64,000 bases of DNA from Rhodobacteraceae bacterium SB2 (GCA_001642945.1 LGRT01000004.1:310001-374000); one strand, 5' to 3'; shown: positions 45,088-54,872, numbered from the stretch's first letter. Notes: generated from the letters alone by a model not told the origin. Program-made: numbers and translations.

Positions 45088-46232
45088 GTTATCTTGAATA
45101 CCGCGTTCGCTCAGTGCCCACTGGGATGCGCAAAATCCTATATTTAAACTGGCCCCTGACAATTTTAATCATTAGCGCCGCTGGCTTTGGCTTTTTGATG
45201 CTCTATTCGGTCGCAGGCGGATCTCTGCGGCCTTGGGCAGAGCCCCAAATGAAACGCTTTGCACTTGGTTTTTTCATCATGCTTGTGATCGCGATGACCC
45301 CGATCTGGGCTTGGCGCAACCTGTCTTTCGTGGGATATGCACTTTCCCTTATCTTGTTGCTTTTGGTGGAATTATTTGGCGTTAAGGGTATGGGCGCCCA
45401 ACGCTGGATTGATCTAGGCTTTATGCGTTTGCAACCCTCAGAGCTTGCAAAAATCACATTGGTCATGGCCTTGGCCGGCTACTATGACATGCTTCCCAGG
45501 GCGCGTATGTCTCGCCCGATTTGGGTGATTTTACCGGTGGGTCTTATCCTGCTGCCCACATTGATCGTATTGCGCCAACCGGATCTGGGGACCGCCTTGC
45601 TTTTGCTAATATCGGGCGGCGCTGTCATGTATCTGGCCGGGGTGCATTGGGGCTATTTCTTATCGGTTATTGCCGCAGGGGTGGGGTTGGTAACGGCCGT
45701 TTTTCAAAGCCGTGGCAAAGCCTGGCAAATTTTGGAAGATTATCAATATAGGCGTATCGACACGTTTTTAGACCCCGCCAGCGATCCTTTGGGCGCCGGC
45801 TATCACATCACTCAATCCAAAATCGCGCTGGGCTCTGGCGCATGGACGGGCCGCGGTTTTATGCAGGGCACCCAATCTCAATTAAACTTCCTGCCTGAAA
45901 AACATACAGATTTTATTTTCACAACGCTCGCCGAAGAATTTGGCTTTATCGGCGGCCTATCGCTTCTGGCCATGTATGTGGCTATATTGATGATCTGTTT
46001 GATTGCCGCTTTGCGCAGCATTGATCGGTTTTCTAGCTTGCTGATCCAAGGCATCTCTGTGACATTTTTTCTGTTTTTTGCCGTTAATATGTCGATGGTG
46101 ATGGGCATGGCACCGGTGGTGGGCGTGCCCCTACCTCTGGTAAGCTATGGTGGCTCTGCAATGCTGGTTTTATTGGTAGGGTTTGGGCTAATTCAATCTG
46201 CACATGTGCATCGACCAAGGGAAAAATTATGA
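45084..46232 (+). CDS. rodA: Peptidoglycan glycosyltransferase RodA (SEDS family)
   Basis: 382 residues with about ten transmembrane helices. SEDS motifs are present: GAQRWIDLGFMRLQPSELAK, RQPDLGTALLLL, LPEKHTDFIFTTLAEEFGFIGG and GVPLPLVSYGGSAML. Polymerises glycan strands with PBP2. Starts in an ATGA overlap with mrdA and overlaps the next gene in the same way. Confidence 0.96.
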   Translation: MSYLEYRVRSVPTGMRKILYLNWPLTILIISAAGFGFLMLYSVAGGSLRPWAEPQMKRFALGFFIMLVIAMTPIWAWRNLSFVGYALSLILLLLVELFGVKGMGAQRWIDLGFMRLQPSELAKITLVMALAGYYDMLPRARMSRPIWVILPVGLILLPTLIVLRQPDLGTALLLLISGGAVMYLAGVHWGYFLSVIAAGVGLVTAVFQSRGKAWQILEDYQYRRIDTFLDPASDPLGAGYHITQSKIALGSGAWTGRGFMQGTQSQLNFLPEKHTDFIFTTLAEEFGFIGGLSLLAMYVAILMICLIAALRSIDRFSSLLIQGISVTFFLFFAVNMSMVMGMAPVVGVPLPLVSYGGSAMLVLLVGFGLIQSAHVHRPREKL

Positions 46233-47161
46233 CCACACAGATCCTTTTTAAAGGTGGCCCAAACAGTTGGCAAGACTATGAAATCCCCCTCAGCAACGCG
46301 CTTCATAAAACAGGGCTGGAGTATCATCTGGCTGAGGATATTTCCCCCGAGCAGGTAGACTATATCGTTTACGCGCCAAGCAGCGGATTGAGCGACTTTA
46401 AGCCCTACACTCGCTGCAAAGCCGTGCTGTGCTTATGGGCAGGGGTGGAAACCATCATTGGTAATAAAAGCCTGAAGATGCCGCTGACCAGAATGGTCGA
46501 TAGCGGCATGACCCAAGGCATGGTCGAATGGGTGACAGGGCATGTGCTGCGCCATCATTTGGGAACAGATGCGCATGTGCTTGGTCAAGATGGTCTCTGG
46601 CGCAGCGCCATACCACCTTTGGCCAAGGATCGCACAGTTACTATTTTAGGCCTTGGAGCTTTGGGCGCCGCCTGCGCAACCACGCTGGCGGGGTTGGGGT
46701 TTTCGGTTCGTGGATGGAGTCGGAGACCAAAAACCATTGAGAATATCGCAACCTTTCATGGCAGCGATGGGTTTAACCAAGCGCTACAAGACACCGAAAT
46801 AACCGTATTGCTATTGCCCTCTACGCCAGAAACGGCAAACATATTAGATGCAGATGCCTTTTCAAAAATGGCCCCGGGCGCGGTTGTTATCAACCCCGGT
46901 CGCGGCCCCTTGATCGAAGATGACGCGCTTTTACAGGCGCTTCACTCAGGCCAGTTGGGCCATGCCACTTTGGATGTATTTCGCGAAGAGCCTTTGCCGG
47001 TAACGCATCAGTTTTGGGCCCATCCCAAGATCACGGTCACGCCCCATATTGCTTCAGCCACGCGCATTGAAACCGCATGCACCGTCATCGTTGAAAACAT
47101 CCAGCGCGGCGAGGCCAGCCTGCCCTTCTTGCATCTGGCCGATGCAGCAGCTGGCTATTAG
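46229..47161 (+). CDS. ghrA: Glyoxylate/hydroxypyruvate reductase A-like D-2-hydroxyacid dehydrogenase
   Basis: 310 residues, NAD(P)H-dependent. Rossmann motif TILGLGALGAACATTLAGLG, NPGRGPLIEDDAL and TPHIASATRIE with the catalytic His. Sequence style (short substrate domain, LLLPSTPET) fits GhrA. Its ATG overlaps the rodA stop, so it is translated with the cell-wall operon despite a metabolic role. Convergent with the formate dehydrogenase gene, with 46 bases between stops. Confidence 0.87.
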   Translation: MTTQILFKGGPNSWQDYEIPLSNALHKTGLEYHLAEDISPEQVDYIVYAPSSGLSDFKPYTRCKAVLCLWAGVETIIGNKSLKMPLTRMVDSGMTQGMVEWVTGHVLRHHLGTDAHVLGQDGLWRSAIPPLAKDRTVTILGLGALGAACATTLAGLGFSVRGWSRRPKTIENIATFHGSDGFNQALQDTEITVLLLPSTPETANILDADAFSKMAPGAVVINPGRGPLIEDDALLQALHSGQLGHATLDVFREEPLPVTHQFWAHPKITVTPHIASATRIETACTVIVENIQRGEASLPFLHLADAAAGY

Positions 47162-47207
47162 CCAACCCGCGCAGCAATGCGTTCAGAACAAACCCAACCG
47201 ACACGCT

Positions 47208-49991
47208 TCATTCGGCGGCAACAGAGCTGTCTTCTGCTTTTTCAACGCGCACGGCGCTAAATTTGAATTCCGGAATTTTGCCAAAAGGATCTACCGCGGG
47301 ATTGGTCAGAATATTGGCGGCCGCTTCCACATAGGCAAAGGGTAAAAACACCATATCCTCGGCCACAGCACGATCTGCGCGCGCCATGATCACCAAACTT
47401 CCCCGTTTGGTGCTCAGCCGCACCATCCCCCCCGGCGCAACCTGCATCTTTCGCAGGGTTTTGGGATGCATAGAGCAATTGGCCTCGGGCTCAACCGCAT
47501 CCAGCACTTTTGCCCGCCGGGTCATCGAACCGGTATGCCAATGCTCCAATTGCCGCCCTGTGGTCAAAATCATTGGATACTCAGCATCGGGCACATCGTC
47601 CGGGGCAATGACATGCGCAGGAGTGAAGCGGGCACGCCCATCCGCGCGCGGAAACCCATCACCAAACACGATGCTTTGGCCCGGATCCTCTGGGCTTAAC
47701 GAGGGGTATGTGACGGCATTTTCTGACGCCAGCCGATCCCATGTAATATTATTCAGTGAGCCCATATTCAGCTTCATTTCAGCAAAAACCTCTTTGGGGC
47801 TGGTATAGCTCCAATCCAGCCCAAGACGTTTTGCCAATTCGGTTTCAATCCACCAATCTTCCTTCGCCTCACCCGGGGGCGGCACTGCAGGGCGCCCCAT
47901 CTGCACTTGCCGGTTGGTGTTGGTCACGGTTCCTGCTTTTTCCGCAAACGCGCTGGCAGGCAAAATGACATCGGCATAATTCGCGGTCTCGGTCAGGAAA
48001 ATATCCTGCACGACCAAATGCGACAGTTTGGCCAATGCATGACGAGCATGTTCGACATCCGGGTCAGACATTGCGGGGTTTTCCCCCAAAATATACATGC
48101 CATGAATATCCCCATCATGAACCGCATCCATAATTTCTGTCACGGTAAGGCCTTTTTCTGCCGAAAAATCATCCGAGTTCCAAACCGAGGTAAATGCGCT
48201 GCGCACGCCATCATTCGTGACGGTTTGATAATCGGGTAGAAACATTGGGATCAAGCCGGCATCCGAAGCGCCTTGTACATTATTCTGGCCGCGCAAAGGA
48301 TGCAAACCCGAGCCGGGCCGCCCAACTTGGCCCGTCATCAGCGCCAGGGAAATCAAACAGCGGCTGTTATCCGTACCATGGATATGCTGCGACACGCCCA
48401 TACCCCAGAAAATCATACCCGCCTTTGCACCGGCAAAGCAACGCGCCACAGCGCGCAAAGTCTCCGCGTCAATGCCACAAATGCCCTCCATTTTTTCGGG
48501 GCTGAAATCTTTCAAATGGGCTTTTTCCGCCTCCCAATTCTCGGTATAGGCTTCGATATATTGCTGGTCGTAAAGCTCTTCTTCAACGATCACATGCATG
48601 ATCGCATTCAGCATCGACACATCTGCACCGGGCCTAAATTGCAGCATATGCGTTGCAAAACGCTTCAAAGCCTGCCCGCGAGGATCCATTACAATAAGCT
48701 TGCCGCCACGTTTGGTAAATTGTTTGAAATATGTGGCGGCAACGGGATGGTTTTCAATCGGGTTGGCGCCAATCACAATCGCCACATCGGCATTTTCAAT
48801 TTCGTTAAACGTCGCCGTAACCGCGCCCGATCCAACATTTTCCAAAAGCGCCGACACCGAAGAGGCATGGCACAGCCGCGTGCAGTGATCAACATTGTTA
48901 TGGCCAAAGCCCTGACGGATCATTTTTTGGAACAAATACGCCTCTTCATTGGTGCATTTGGCGCTGCCAAACCCGGCCACGGCCCGCCCACCATGCTCAG
49001 ATCGTAGGTTGAGCAAACCAGAAGCCGCCGCGTCTAGCGCCTCATCCCAACTGGCTTCGCGGAACACCTCCTGCCAATCATCAGGGCTCACATTCAAACC
49101 TTTTGCAGGGGCATCATCACGGCGAATTAGCGGTTTGCTCAAACGGTGGTTATGATGGATATAATCAAATCCGAAGCGGCCCTTGACGCAAAGGCGCCCC
49201 TCATTGGCCGGCCCATTTATCCCTTCAACAAACTTCACATTATCGTTTTTAACCTTCAAGCTGATCTGACAGCCAACACCGCAAAAGGGGCATATGCTGT
49301 CCACTTCCCGGTCATAATCTTGGCTATCGCCGGTTTGATCCTCATCAAGCACAGTGGCCGGCATTAAGGCGCCAGTGGGGCAGGCTTGCACGCATTCGCC
49401 GCAAGCAACGCAAGTGCTTTCACCCATCGGATCGGCAAAATCAAACGTGGGATAACTGTCATGGCCGCGCCCGGCCATACCAATCACATCGTTCACTTGC
49501 ACTTCGCGGCAGGCGCGCACGCATAACCCGCATTGAATGCACGCATCCAGGTTCACCCGCATCGCCAGATGACTGTCATCCAATAAAGGAACCCGCTCAG
49601 GCTCCAACGCGGGCAGCCGGCTGTCTTGCACCGCATGCAGATCGGCCATATCCCATAAATGGCTTGATTTATCACGGGCCTCTTCCCGGGCGGGTTGATC
49701 GGCAAGCAGCATTTCAACAACCATTTTCTGCGCAGAACTGGCGCGCTGAGAATTCGTTGTCACCACCATTCCTTCTTGCGGCTCGCGGATACAAGAGGCC
49801 GCCAAGGTGCGCTCTCCTTCGATTTCCACCATGCAGGCGCGACAATTGCCATCCGGCCGATAGCCAGGTGCAGGTTTGTGGCACAAATGCGGGATCACCA
49901 ACCCTTGGCCATTGGCCACTTCCCAAATAGTCATACCCGGCGCCGCGGAAGCCGGCTGCCCGTCAAGCGTAAATCGAATGGTGTCAGACAT
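47208..49991 (-). CDS. NAD-type formate dehydrogenase alpha subunit (FdsA-like)
   Basis: 927 residues, molybdenum bis-MGD enzyme. N-terminal [2Fe-2S] domain with Cys37, Cys50, Cys53 and Cys67; a ferredoxin-like domain with CIQCGLCVRAC and CVACGECVQACP; a [4Fe-4S] at CPFCGVGC; then the Mo domain with catalytic Cys in HCTRLCHASSV (not selenocysteine) and C-terminal dinucleotide-binding TGRQLEHWHTGSMTRR. AAGGAGG precedes the ATG. Normally the FdsG/FdsB flavin-binding partners and FdsC/FdsD lie alongside; none does here. Would oxidise one-carbon units from the methylated-amine enzymes to CO2. Confidence 0.93.
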   Translation of the reverse strand: MSDTIRFTLDGQPASAAPGMTIWEVANGQGLVIPHLCHKPAPGYRPDGNCRACMVEIEGERTLAASCIREPQEGMVVTTNSQRASSAQKMVVEMLLADQPAREEARDKSSHLWDMADLHAVQDSRLPALEPERVPLLDDSHLAMRVNLDACIQCGLCVRACREVQVNDVIGMAGRGHDSYPTFDFADPMGESTCVACGECVQACPTGALMPATVLDEDQTGDSQDYDREVDSICPFCGVGCQISLKVKNDNVKFVEGINGPANEGRLCVKGRFGFDYIHHNHRLSKPLIRRDDAPAKGLNVSPDDWQEVFREASWDEALDAAASGLLNLRSEHGGRAVAGFGSAKCTNEEAYLFQKMIRQGFGHNNVDHCTRLCHASSVSALLENVGSGAVTATFNEIENADVAIVIGANPIENHPVAATYFKQFTKRGGKLIVMDPRGQALKRFATHMLQFRPGADVSMLNAIMHVIVEEELYDQQYIEAYTENWEAEKAHLKDFSPEKMEGICGIDAETLRAVARCFAGAKAGMIFWGMGVSQHIHGTDNSRCLISLALMTGQVGRPGSGLHPLRGQNNVQGASDAGLIPMFLPDYQTVTNDGVRSAFTSVWNSDDFSAEKGLTVTEIMDAVHDGDIHGMYILGENPAMSDPDVEHARHALAKLSHLVVQDIFLTETANYADVILPASAFAEKAGTVTNTNRQVQMGRPAVPPPGEAKEDWWIETELAKRLGLDWSYTSPKEVFAEMKLNMGSLNNITWDRLASENAVTYPSLSPEDPGQSIVFGDGFPRADGRARFTPAHVIAPDDVPDAEYPMILTTGRQLEHWHTGSMTRRAKVLDAVEPEANCSMHPKTLRKMQVAPGGMVRLSTKRGSLVIMARADRAVAEDMVFLPFAYVEAAANILTNPAVDPFGKIPEFKFSAVRVEKAEDSSVAAE

Positions 49992-50288
49992 GAGATGCCT
50001 CCTTAATCTGCTATCTTTCTACACCATAGCCACCGTAAAAAGAGAGCGCCAATCCCGACACTGGGGCATGATTTTGCGCCAAGCCTGTTTCCGATAGGCG
50101 ACATTTTTTACGATTTGCCTCCGTTTATCGCACCCAATAGTGATGTTTTTTTGAACGGACAGAAGGCACAAATCAAACACAACACGCATAAGAAAGCCGC
50201 TAATTCCCTTTCAACAGATTGCTGAGATAAGGGTTTTCTTCCTTTCGGTTTCATGATTTCATCACATGCTTCGAATAAGGAATTCACG
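49992..50288. other. Divergent intergenic region between formate dehydrogenase and phosphatase genes
   Basis: About 297 bases with no convincing gene. A minus-strand reading at 50326-50108 would overlap the phosphatase start and is Cys-rich without homology. Likely holds the two divergent promoters. Confidence 0.4.
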
Positions 50289-50945
50289 ATGCAAGCGGTC
50301 ACAATTATACGCCATGGACAGGCCAATACCGGCGCCCGCGACGAGGCCAGCTATGACAAGTTGAGCGCGCTTGGGCATCAGCAAGCGCGCTGGCTTGGTG
50401 CGCATCTAAAAGACACATATATGCCGTTTCAAAAGATCATTTCGGGCACTTTAAAACGCCAAATCGAAACCGCCAACGGCGTGAATCAATTTGATCTGCC
50501 CCATCTGCAAGATCCCCGTTTAAACGAGCTGAATTATTTTGGCATGGCAGACTGTCTCAAGCGCGCGCATAACATTCCATATCCTGAAACCCAAACCGCT
50601 TTTGCACAGCATCTGCAAACCATGCTTGAATATTGGAAAGCCGACAAATTGGATCCAGCTTTAGAAAGCTATACCTCTTTCCATCAGCGCATTAGATCGG
50701 TGATTTTAGAAGGTTTGGCCTCACAAACGCCTAGCTTATTGGTATCCTCAACGGGCGTGATCGCATCATTAGCGGGCGACACGCTGAACACTGACGCAGC
50801 CCATCGCGTCAAATTATTTATGGCGGTTGGTCATACCAGCCTTAGCCAATTTCAACGTTTCAATGCAGATCTTACGCTCACCCAATTTGCGGCAAAGCCG
50901 CATTTAGAACCCGCCGATCGAACCAATGCCCAAACCTATATTTAG
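50289..50945 (+). CDS. Histidine phosphatase family protein
   Basis: 218 residues. The phosphohistidine motif IIRHGQAN is at the N-terminus (about 6-13), and the second catalytic His lies in AVGHTSLSQF near the C-terminus. Phosphoglycerate-mutase-like fold; substrate unknown. ATG at 50289 follows AAGGA; an ATG at 50253 would add 12 residues. The next gene, a saccharopine dehydrogenase, follows after 11 bases, so they are co-transcribed. Confidence 0.85.
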   Translation: MQAVTIIRHGQANTGARDEASYDKLSALGHQQARWLGAHLKDTYMPFQKIISGTLKRQIETANGVNQFDLPHLQDPRLNELNYFGMADCLKRAHNIPYPETQTAFAQHLQTMLEYWKADKLDPALESYTSFHQRIRSVILEGLASQTPSLLVSSTGVIASLAGDTLNTDAAHRVKLFMAVGHTSLSQFQRFNADLTLTQFAAKPHLEPADRTNAQTYI

Positions 50946-50956
50946 GTAAGGAAAAA

Positions 50957-52021
50957 ATGACCCATTTATGGCTACGCGCCGAACAACGCGCCAATGAACA
51001 ACGGGTGGCGCTGACGCCAAAAGGCGCGCAGCACTTGAAAAATATGGGGATGAACATCACGGTTGAGGCATGCGAGAAACGCTGCTTTAGCGTTGATGAC
51101 TATGCCAGAGCCGGATGCCAAATCGCAGATCACGCCAGCTGGCCAGGCGCCCCGCGCGACGCATTCATATTGGGATTAAAAGAATTGCCTCAAAGCAAAG
51201 AAGCCTTGCTTCATCGCCATATTATGTTCGGCCATGCCTACAAAGGCCAACATGCTGGGCAGGCTCTTTTAAACAGGTTCAAAGCCGGGGGCGGGCTTTT
51301 GCTGGATCTTGAATATTTGGTTGAAACCAAAAACCGGCGCGTTGCAGCTTTTGGCTATTGGGCTGGTTATGCAGGGGCTGCCGTGGCGCTGAAATGTTGG
51401 GCGGCGCAAGAACGCGGCGAGATTTGCCAAAAGTTAGACGCATATCAAAATAATCAGGCGCTGCTGAATGATCTTCGTCAGACGCTTTCTGGGGTGAAGA
51501 TGGCCCCCCCCACGGGCTTGGTGATCGGGGCTTTGGGACGCGTGGGGGCCGGGGTAAGCGATTTATGCGATGCGCTGGGCCTGAAAATCACCAAATGGGA
51601 TTTAGACGACACGGCAGGACGCGCTGAATTTCCACAGATCTTGCAACATTCCATTCTGTTCAATTGTATCTTAGCGCAGCCCGGCGCACCCGTGTTTTTG
51701 GATAAGGCCAGCGTGGCGCAACCCCGTTTGCTGCGCGTGGTGGCAGATATCGCTTGCGACCCAGATAGCGATTACAACCCGCTACCTATTTACACACAGG
51801 CCACCGATTGGGACAAACCAGCGCAGCGGATCGCAAAGACCCCGGTATTAGACGTGATGGCCATCGACAATCTGCCATCGCTTTTACCCCGCGAAAGCTC
51901 TGAAGATTTTGCCCAGCAATTGCGGCCCTATTTAGAGCAGCTCTTGGCAGAAAACTCAGATGAAAATAGCGTTTGGAGCCGTGCCGAAACGACATATCGC
52001 CACCATATTGCACAGCTTTAG
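50957..52021 (+). CDS. Saccharopine dehydrogenase (NAD+, L-lysine-forming type)
   Basis: 354 residues with an alanine dehydrogenase/PNT-like N-terminal domain. The start LWLRAEQRANEQRVALTPKGAQHL and the segments HIMFGHAYKGQ, LLDLEYLVE, GRVGAGVSDLCDALG and RVVADIACDPDSDYNP match the Lys1-type enzyme known from fungi and found in some bacteria. It would convert saccharopine to lysine and 2-oxoglutarate or run in reverse. No lysine-ketoglutarate reductase is next to it. A short ribosome-binding AAGGAAA precedes the ATG. Confidence 0.85.
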   Translation: MTHLWLRAEQRANEQRVALTPKGAQHLKNMGMNITVEACEKRCFSVDDYARAGCQIADHASWPGAPRDAFILGLKELPQSKEALLHRHIMFGHAYKGQHAGQALLNRFKAGGGLLLDLEYLVETKNRRVAAFGYWAGYAGAAVALKCWAAQERGEICQKLDAYQNNQALLNDLRQTLSGVKMAPPTGLVIGALGRVGAGVSDLCDALGLKITKWDLDDTAGRAEFPQILQHSILFNCILAQPGAPVFLDKASVAQPRLLRVVADIACDPDSDYNPLPIYTQATDWDKPAQRIAKTPVLDVMAIDNLPSLLPRESSEDFAQQLRPYLEQLLAENSDENSVWSRAETTYRHHIAQL

Positions 52022-52162
52022 CACGCGACACTAGAAGGCTTCCCCAGATTGAGTCTACAAAGTCTGCAAGATTGCTTGAAGGGCCCCGGCGATCAAGAAA
52101 GACATCGCGCATAACGCAGCCCATATTCGTCTACTGGTGCGGCTTAAGCACAAAGTCTCTGG

Positions 52163-52891
52163 CTAAAAAAGCCGGTAATACAGCCAGTCTGGCAGAAAAT
52201 TTGCTGCGCGGAACAGTAGGCTAAAGAAGGTTGGAAAACTCTTTTTAAACCGGTGGCTCTGCATATGGGACAACATGATCTTAGCAGCCTGCTCCGGCGG
52301 CATAATATAAGGCATGTTAAACTTATTTTTATCGGTCAGGCGGGTTTTGATAAATCCAGGATTTGCCAATTGGACGCACACACCGCTCTGCCTGAGATCG
52401 CAATAAAGCGATTCAGCCAAGGTCATCACGCCCGCCTTTGACGCATTATATCCAATCGCGCTTGGCAATCCGCGAAACCCGCCAATACTGCCGGTAATCA
52501 CAATATGCCCGCTATCCTTGGCAACAAATTGCGGCACAACTTGCCCCAAAACCCGAGCCGCGCCAGTGAAGTTAACATCACACATCGCAATGGTCTGCTC
52601 GACATGCCAAGCTTGCGCCGCAAAGGGCCAATACACGCCCGCCAAATAGACCAAACCATCCAGTGACCCTGCAGAATGAGCTGCGCGCTCAACGCTGTCC
52701 ATATCACGCACATCAATTGGAACCACCTCGGCCTGCCCGGGCAAGCTTTCCGCCAGTGCATGCAACGCCTCTTCGTTGCGCGCCGATAAAATCAAATCTG
52801 CGCCGGCAGCGCTGAGCTCATGCGCTAAAGCGGCGCCCAAGCCTTCGCTCGCACCAATCAGCCAATACCGCTTAGATTTAAAATCTCTCAT
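52163..52891 (-). CDS. SDR-family NAD(P)-dependent oxidoreductase
   Basis: 242 residues. Cofactor motif YWLIGASEGLGAALAHEL (about 9-26), GSIGGFRGLP and the catalytic YNASKAG. The C-terminus (FFSLLFRAANFLPDWLYYRLF) is hydrophobic and amphipathic, which suggests membrane association and a lipid-like substrate. Last gene of the four-gene operon divergent from rpoE; its ATG overlaps the MFS stop. Confidence 0.88.
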   Translation of the reverse strand: MRDFKSKRYWLIGASEGLGAALAHELSAAGADLILSARNEEALHALAESLPGQAEVVPIDVRDMDSVERAAHSAGSLDGLVYLAGVYWPFAAQAWHVEQTIAMCDVNFTGAARVLGQVVPQFVAKDSGHIVITGSIGGFRGLPSAIGYNASKAGVMTLAESLYCDLRQSGVCVQLANPGFIKTRLTDKNKFNMPYIMPPEQAAKIMLSHMQSHRFKKSFPTFFSLLFRAANFLPDWLYYRLF

Positions 52892-54120
52892 TTTCTATGC
52901 CCTTGCATCGGCAATCGCACCAATGCCACTATTGCCAAAATCTTGAGGAGACAGGGCAAAAGCGCATACCCCGCTGATAAAGCAGTTAGTCCCTTTTGTG
53001 CATTTGTCAGCCCCGGTTGATACCCAAACCATTCAAGCAGTGGCAAAACCAGCACCGCGGCAAAGGCCAATGTCATTTTGGACACAAAATTCCAAAGCCC
53101 AAACCCAATCTCTGCACCGTCAGAACGTTTTGCCAAATGGCTTGCAAAAAGCGCCGGTAGCAGCGTCATATCAGCCCCCAGCGCCGCACCGCTTACCAGC
53201 GAGATAAGCGCAAAGGCAAGAATTTGACCCTCCTGCAAAAAATAAGCATAAAAAAAACCTACAATCGCCGCGCTCATCGCCAGAAGCAAAACTTGCTTTG
53301 GCCCAAAATGCGCTGCCAAATAAGTCCAAATGGGGGCTGAGACAGCCGCAGCCAAAAAGAATAGGATCAATAACGCTCCGGCCCAATCTGCCGCCCCCAA
53401 CCGGCTTTCCACATAGAATAAAAATAAAGTCGAGCTCACCGCCACGGGCGCAGAGTTCAACATCGCAAGCAGCAGAAAATGGCGCAATTGGCGATCTGAG
53501 AGAACCATGGCTATACCAACCGGCGCCGGTGCCTGCGCCATAGGATGCCAATATCCCCGCATTAAAATGCCTGCCATCAGGCAAAGGCCGCAAAAGCCCA
53601 TAGCAAAGGCCGCAAAGGGCTGAGCTGAGAAATTGAGCAAGAGCGTTGGAGCAATCGCAGCAACGCATATGCCCAATAAACTGCCCGTTTCGCGCCAGCG
53701 TGCAAGGCGCAGCTGGCCCTCTGCCCCGAACGCGTGCACGCCATTTGCATAAAAGCGAATGCTTAGAAAGCTGAACGCCGAAAAAACCATTGCCAAACAG
53801 AGGCTAAACCAAATGATTGCGGAAAACGGCGGCGCAAGCGCAAAGAGGCCCAGCATCCCCAATCCCAAAAGTAAAATTGAGGCATAAATTGGCCATTGGC
53901 CCCGCTCTCGGCTGCGCTGCGCCAAAGCTGCCAGAATGGGATCTTGAACAAAATCCAAGGATCGCAGCGCAAATAAGGCCAACCCCAGCGTGCTTAGACT
54001 TACGCCATATTGATCAACAAAATATTTAGGAGCATGAATGTAGATCGGCAATCCTGCCGCGCCCAACATCATGGCGAACACACCATATGATGAAAAGACA
54101 CCAAGCCGGCGCCCCGGCAC
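52888..54120 (-). CDS. MFS transporter (GPH/MelB-like)
   Basis: 410 residues with about twelve transmembrane helices. LRSLDFVQDPILAALAQRS resembles the GPH-family loop that follows helix 2. The start is GTG at 54120, sharing one base with the TAG stop of the DUF1365 gene, so translation is coupled. Rhodobacter RpoE-regulated operons carry a similar transporter; substrate unknown, possibly a lipid or an oxidised product. Confidence 0.85.
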   Translation of the reverse strand: MPGRRLGVFSSYGVFAMMLGAAGLPIYIHAPKYFVDQYGVSLSTLGLALFALRSLDFVQDPILAALAQRSRERGQWPIYASILLLGLGMLGLFALAPPFSAIIWFSLCLAMVFSAFSFLSIRFYANGVHAFGAEGQLRLARWRETGSLLGICVAAIAPTLLLNFSAQPFAAFAMGFCGLCLMAGILMRGYWHPMAQAPAPVGIAMVLSDRQLRHFLLLAMLNSAPVAVSSTLFLFYVESRLGAADWAGALLILFFLAAAVSAPIWTYLAAHFGPKQVLLLAMSAAIVGFFYAYFLQEGQILAFALISLVSGAALGADMTLLPALFASHLAKRSDGAEIGFGLWNFVSKMTLAFAAVLVLPLLEWFGYQPGLTNAQKGLTALSAGYALLPCLLKILAIVALVRLPMQGHRK

Positions 54121-54872
54121 TATGAAATCTCAGCTTTTGGCGGCGTCGGACGCGGGCGGTATTTCGCGCCTTTCCACCACAGCCGCAACGCCTGAAGATG
54201 GATCAGCCCCAGCACCCGCCGCGATCCAAATGGCCGGCGCAGCAAAGCGCCTAAAATGGAAAAATTGCTCAATGCGCGGCGCGGGCCGGTTAAAGTGGCC
54301 ATCACGCCGCCCTGTGGCATTTGTAAATCAATCCATATCCCAATTTTTTCCGGACGAATATCAAAGCGAAATTCATAAGCCCCTTGTATGGGTTGAAAGG
54401 GTGAGACATGAAAAATTTTATCCGCTTTCAAACGATCACTGGGCTGTATTGGCCTTAAATCCGTATGTTTACACAGATAAGAATGACGATCTCCAAACGT
54501 GTTGGTTACCTCCGCGATCACTAAAAACAATCGATCTTGCGCGTCATAACACAGCCAGAAGCTGACCGGATTAAAGACATGCCCAAATATCCTAGGTTGC
54601 GCGAGAAGCAAAATTTTACCCGGCAGCTCAATATTATATCCAGCAGCCACATCACGCACCCACGCCGCACCTCGGCCATCCCCTACAGGGCCGCCATGAT
54701 CGCTTCCATAAAGCCCAAAAAGCCACCCGCTATCACGCTTGAAAATCCCTTTTTTGGGGGGGGCGTTCTCTATATCAAGGCAAAGATAATCGATGCTATA
54801 GCGAAACGCATTTTTGAGATCGCCTTTACGCCCATGCCACGTACTGCCTCTGATATGCTCAATCGCGCTCAT
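54120..54872 (-). CDS. DUF1365 domain-containing protein
   Basis: 250 residues. Diagnostic segments are HIRGSTWHGRKG at the N-terminus, FGHVFNPVSFWLCYD (about 94-108), the VTNTFGDRHSYLC region and HVSPFQPIQGAYEF. DUF1365 proteins almost always accompany an FAD amine-oxidase-like protein and a cyclopropane-fatty-acid-synthase-like methyltransferase. Here the FAD protein is directly upstream with an ATGA overlap, but the methyltransferase is absent. A role in membrane fatty-acid modification is inferred from that association. Confidence 0.9.
   Translation of the reverse strand: MSAIEHIRGSTWHGRKGDLKNAFRYSIDYLCLDIENAPPKKGIFKRDSGWLFGLYGSDHGGPVGDGRGAAWVRDVAAGYNIELPGKILLLAQPRIFGHVFNPVSFWLCYDAQDRLFLVIAEVTNTFGDRHSYLCKHTDLRPIQPSDRLKADKIFHVSPFQPIQGAYEFRFDIRPEKIGIWIDLQMPQGGVMATLTGPRRALSNFSILGALLRRPFGSRRVLGLIHLQALRLWWKGAKYRPRPTPPKAEIS

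Noticed and set aside
50108-50326. Minus-strand 72-codon reading between the formate dehydrogenase and phosphatase genes
   Set aside because: Overlaps the phosphatase start, Cys-rich and unlike known proteins; no Shine-Dalgarno.
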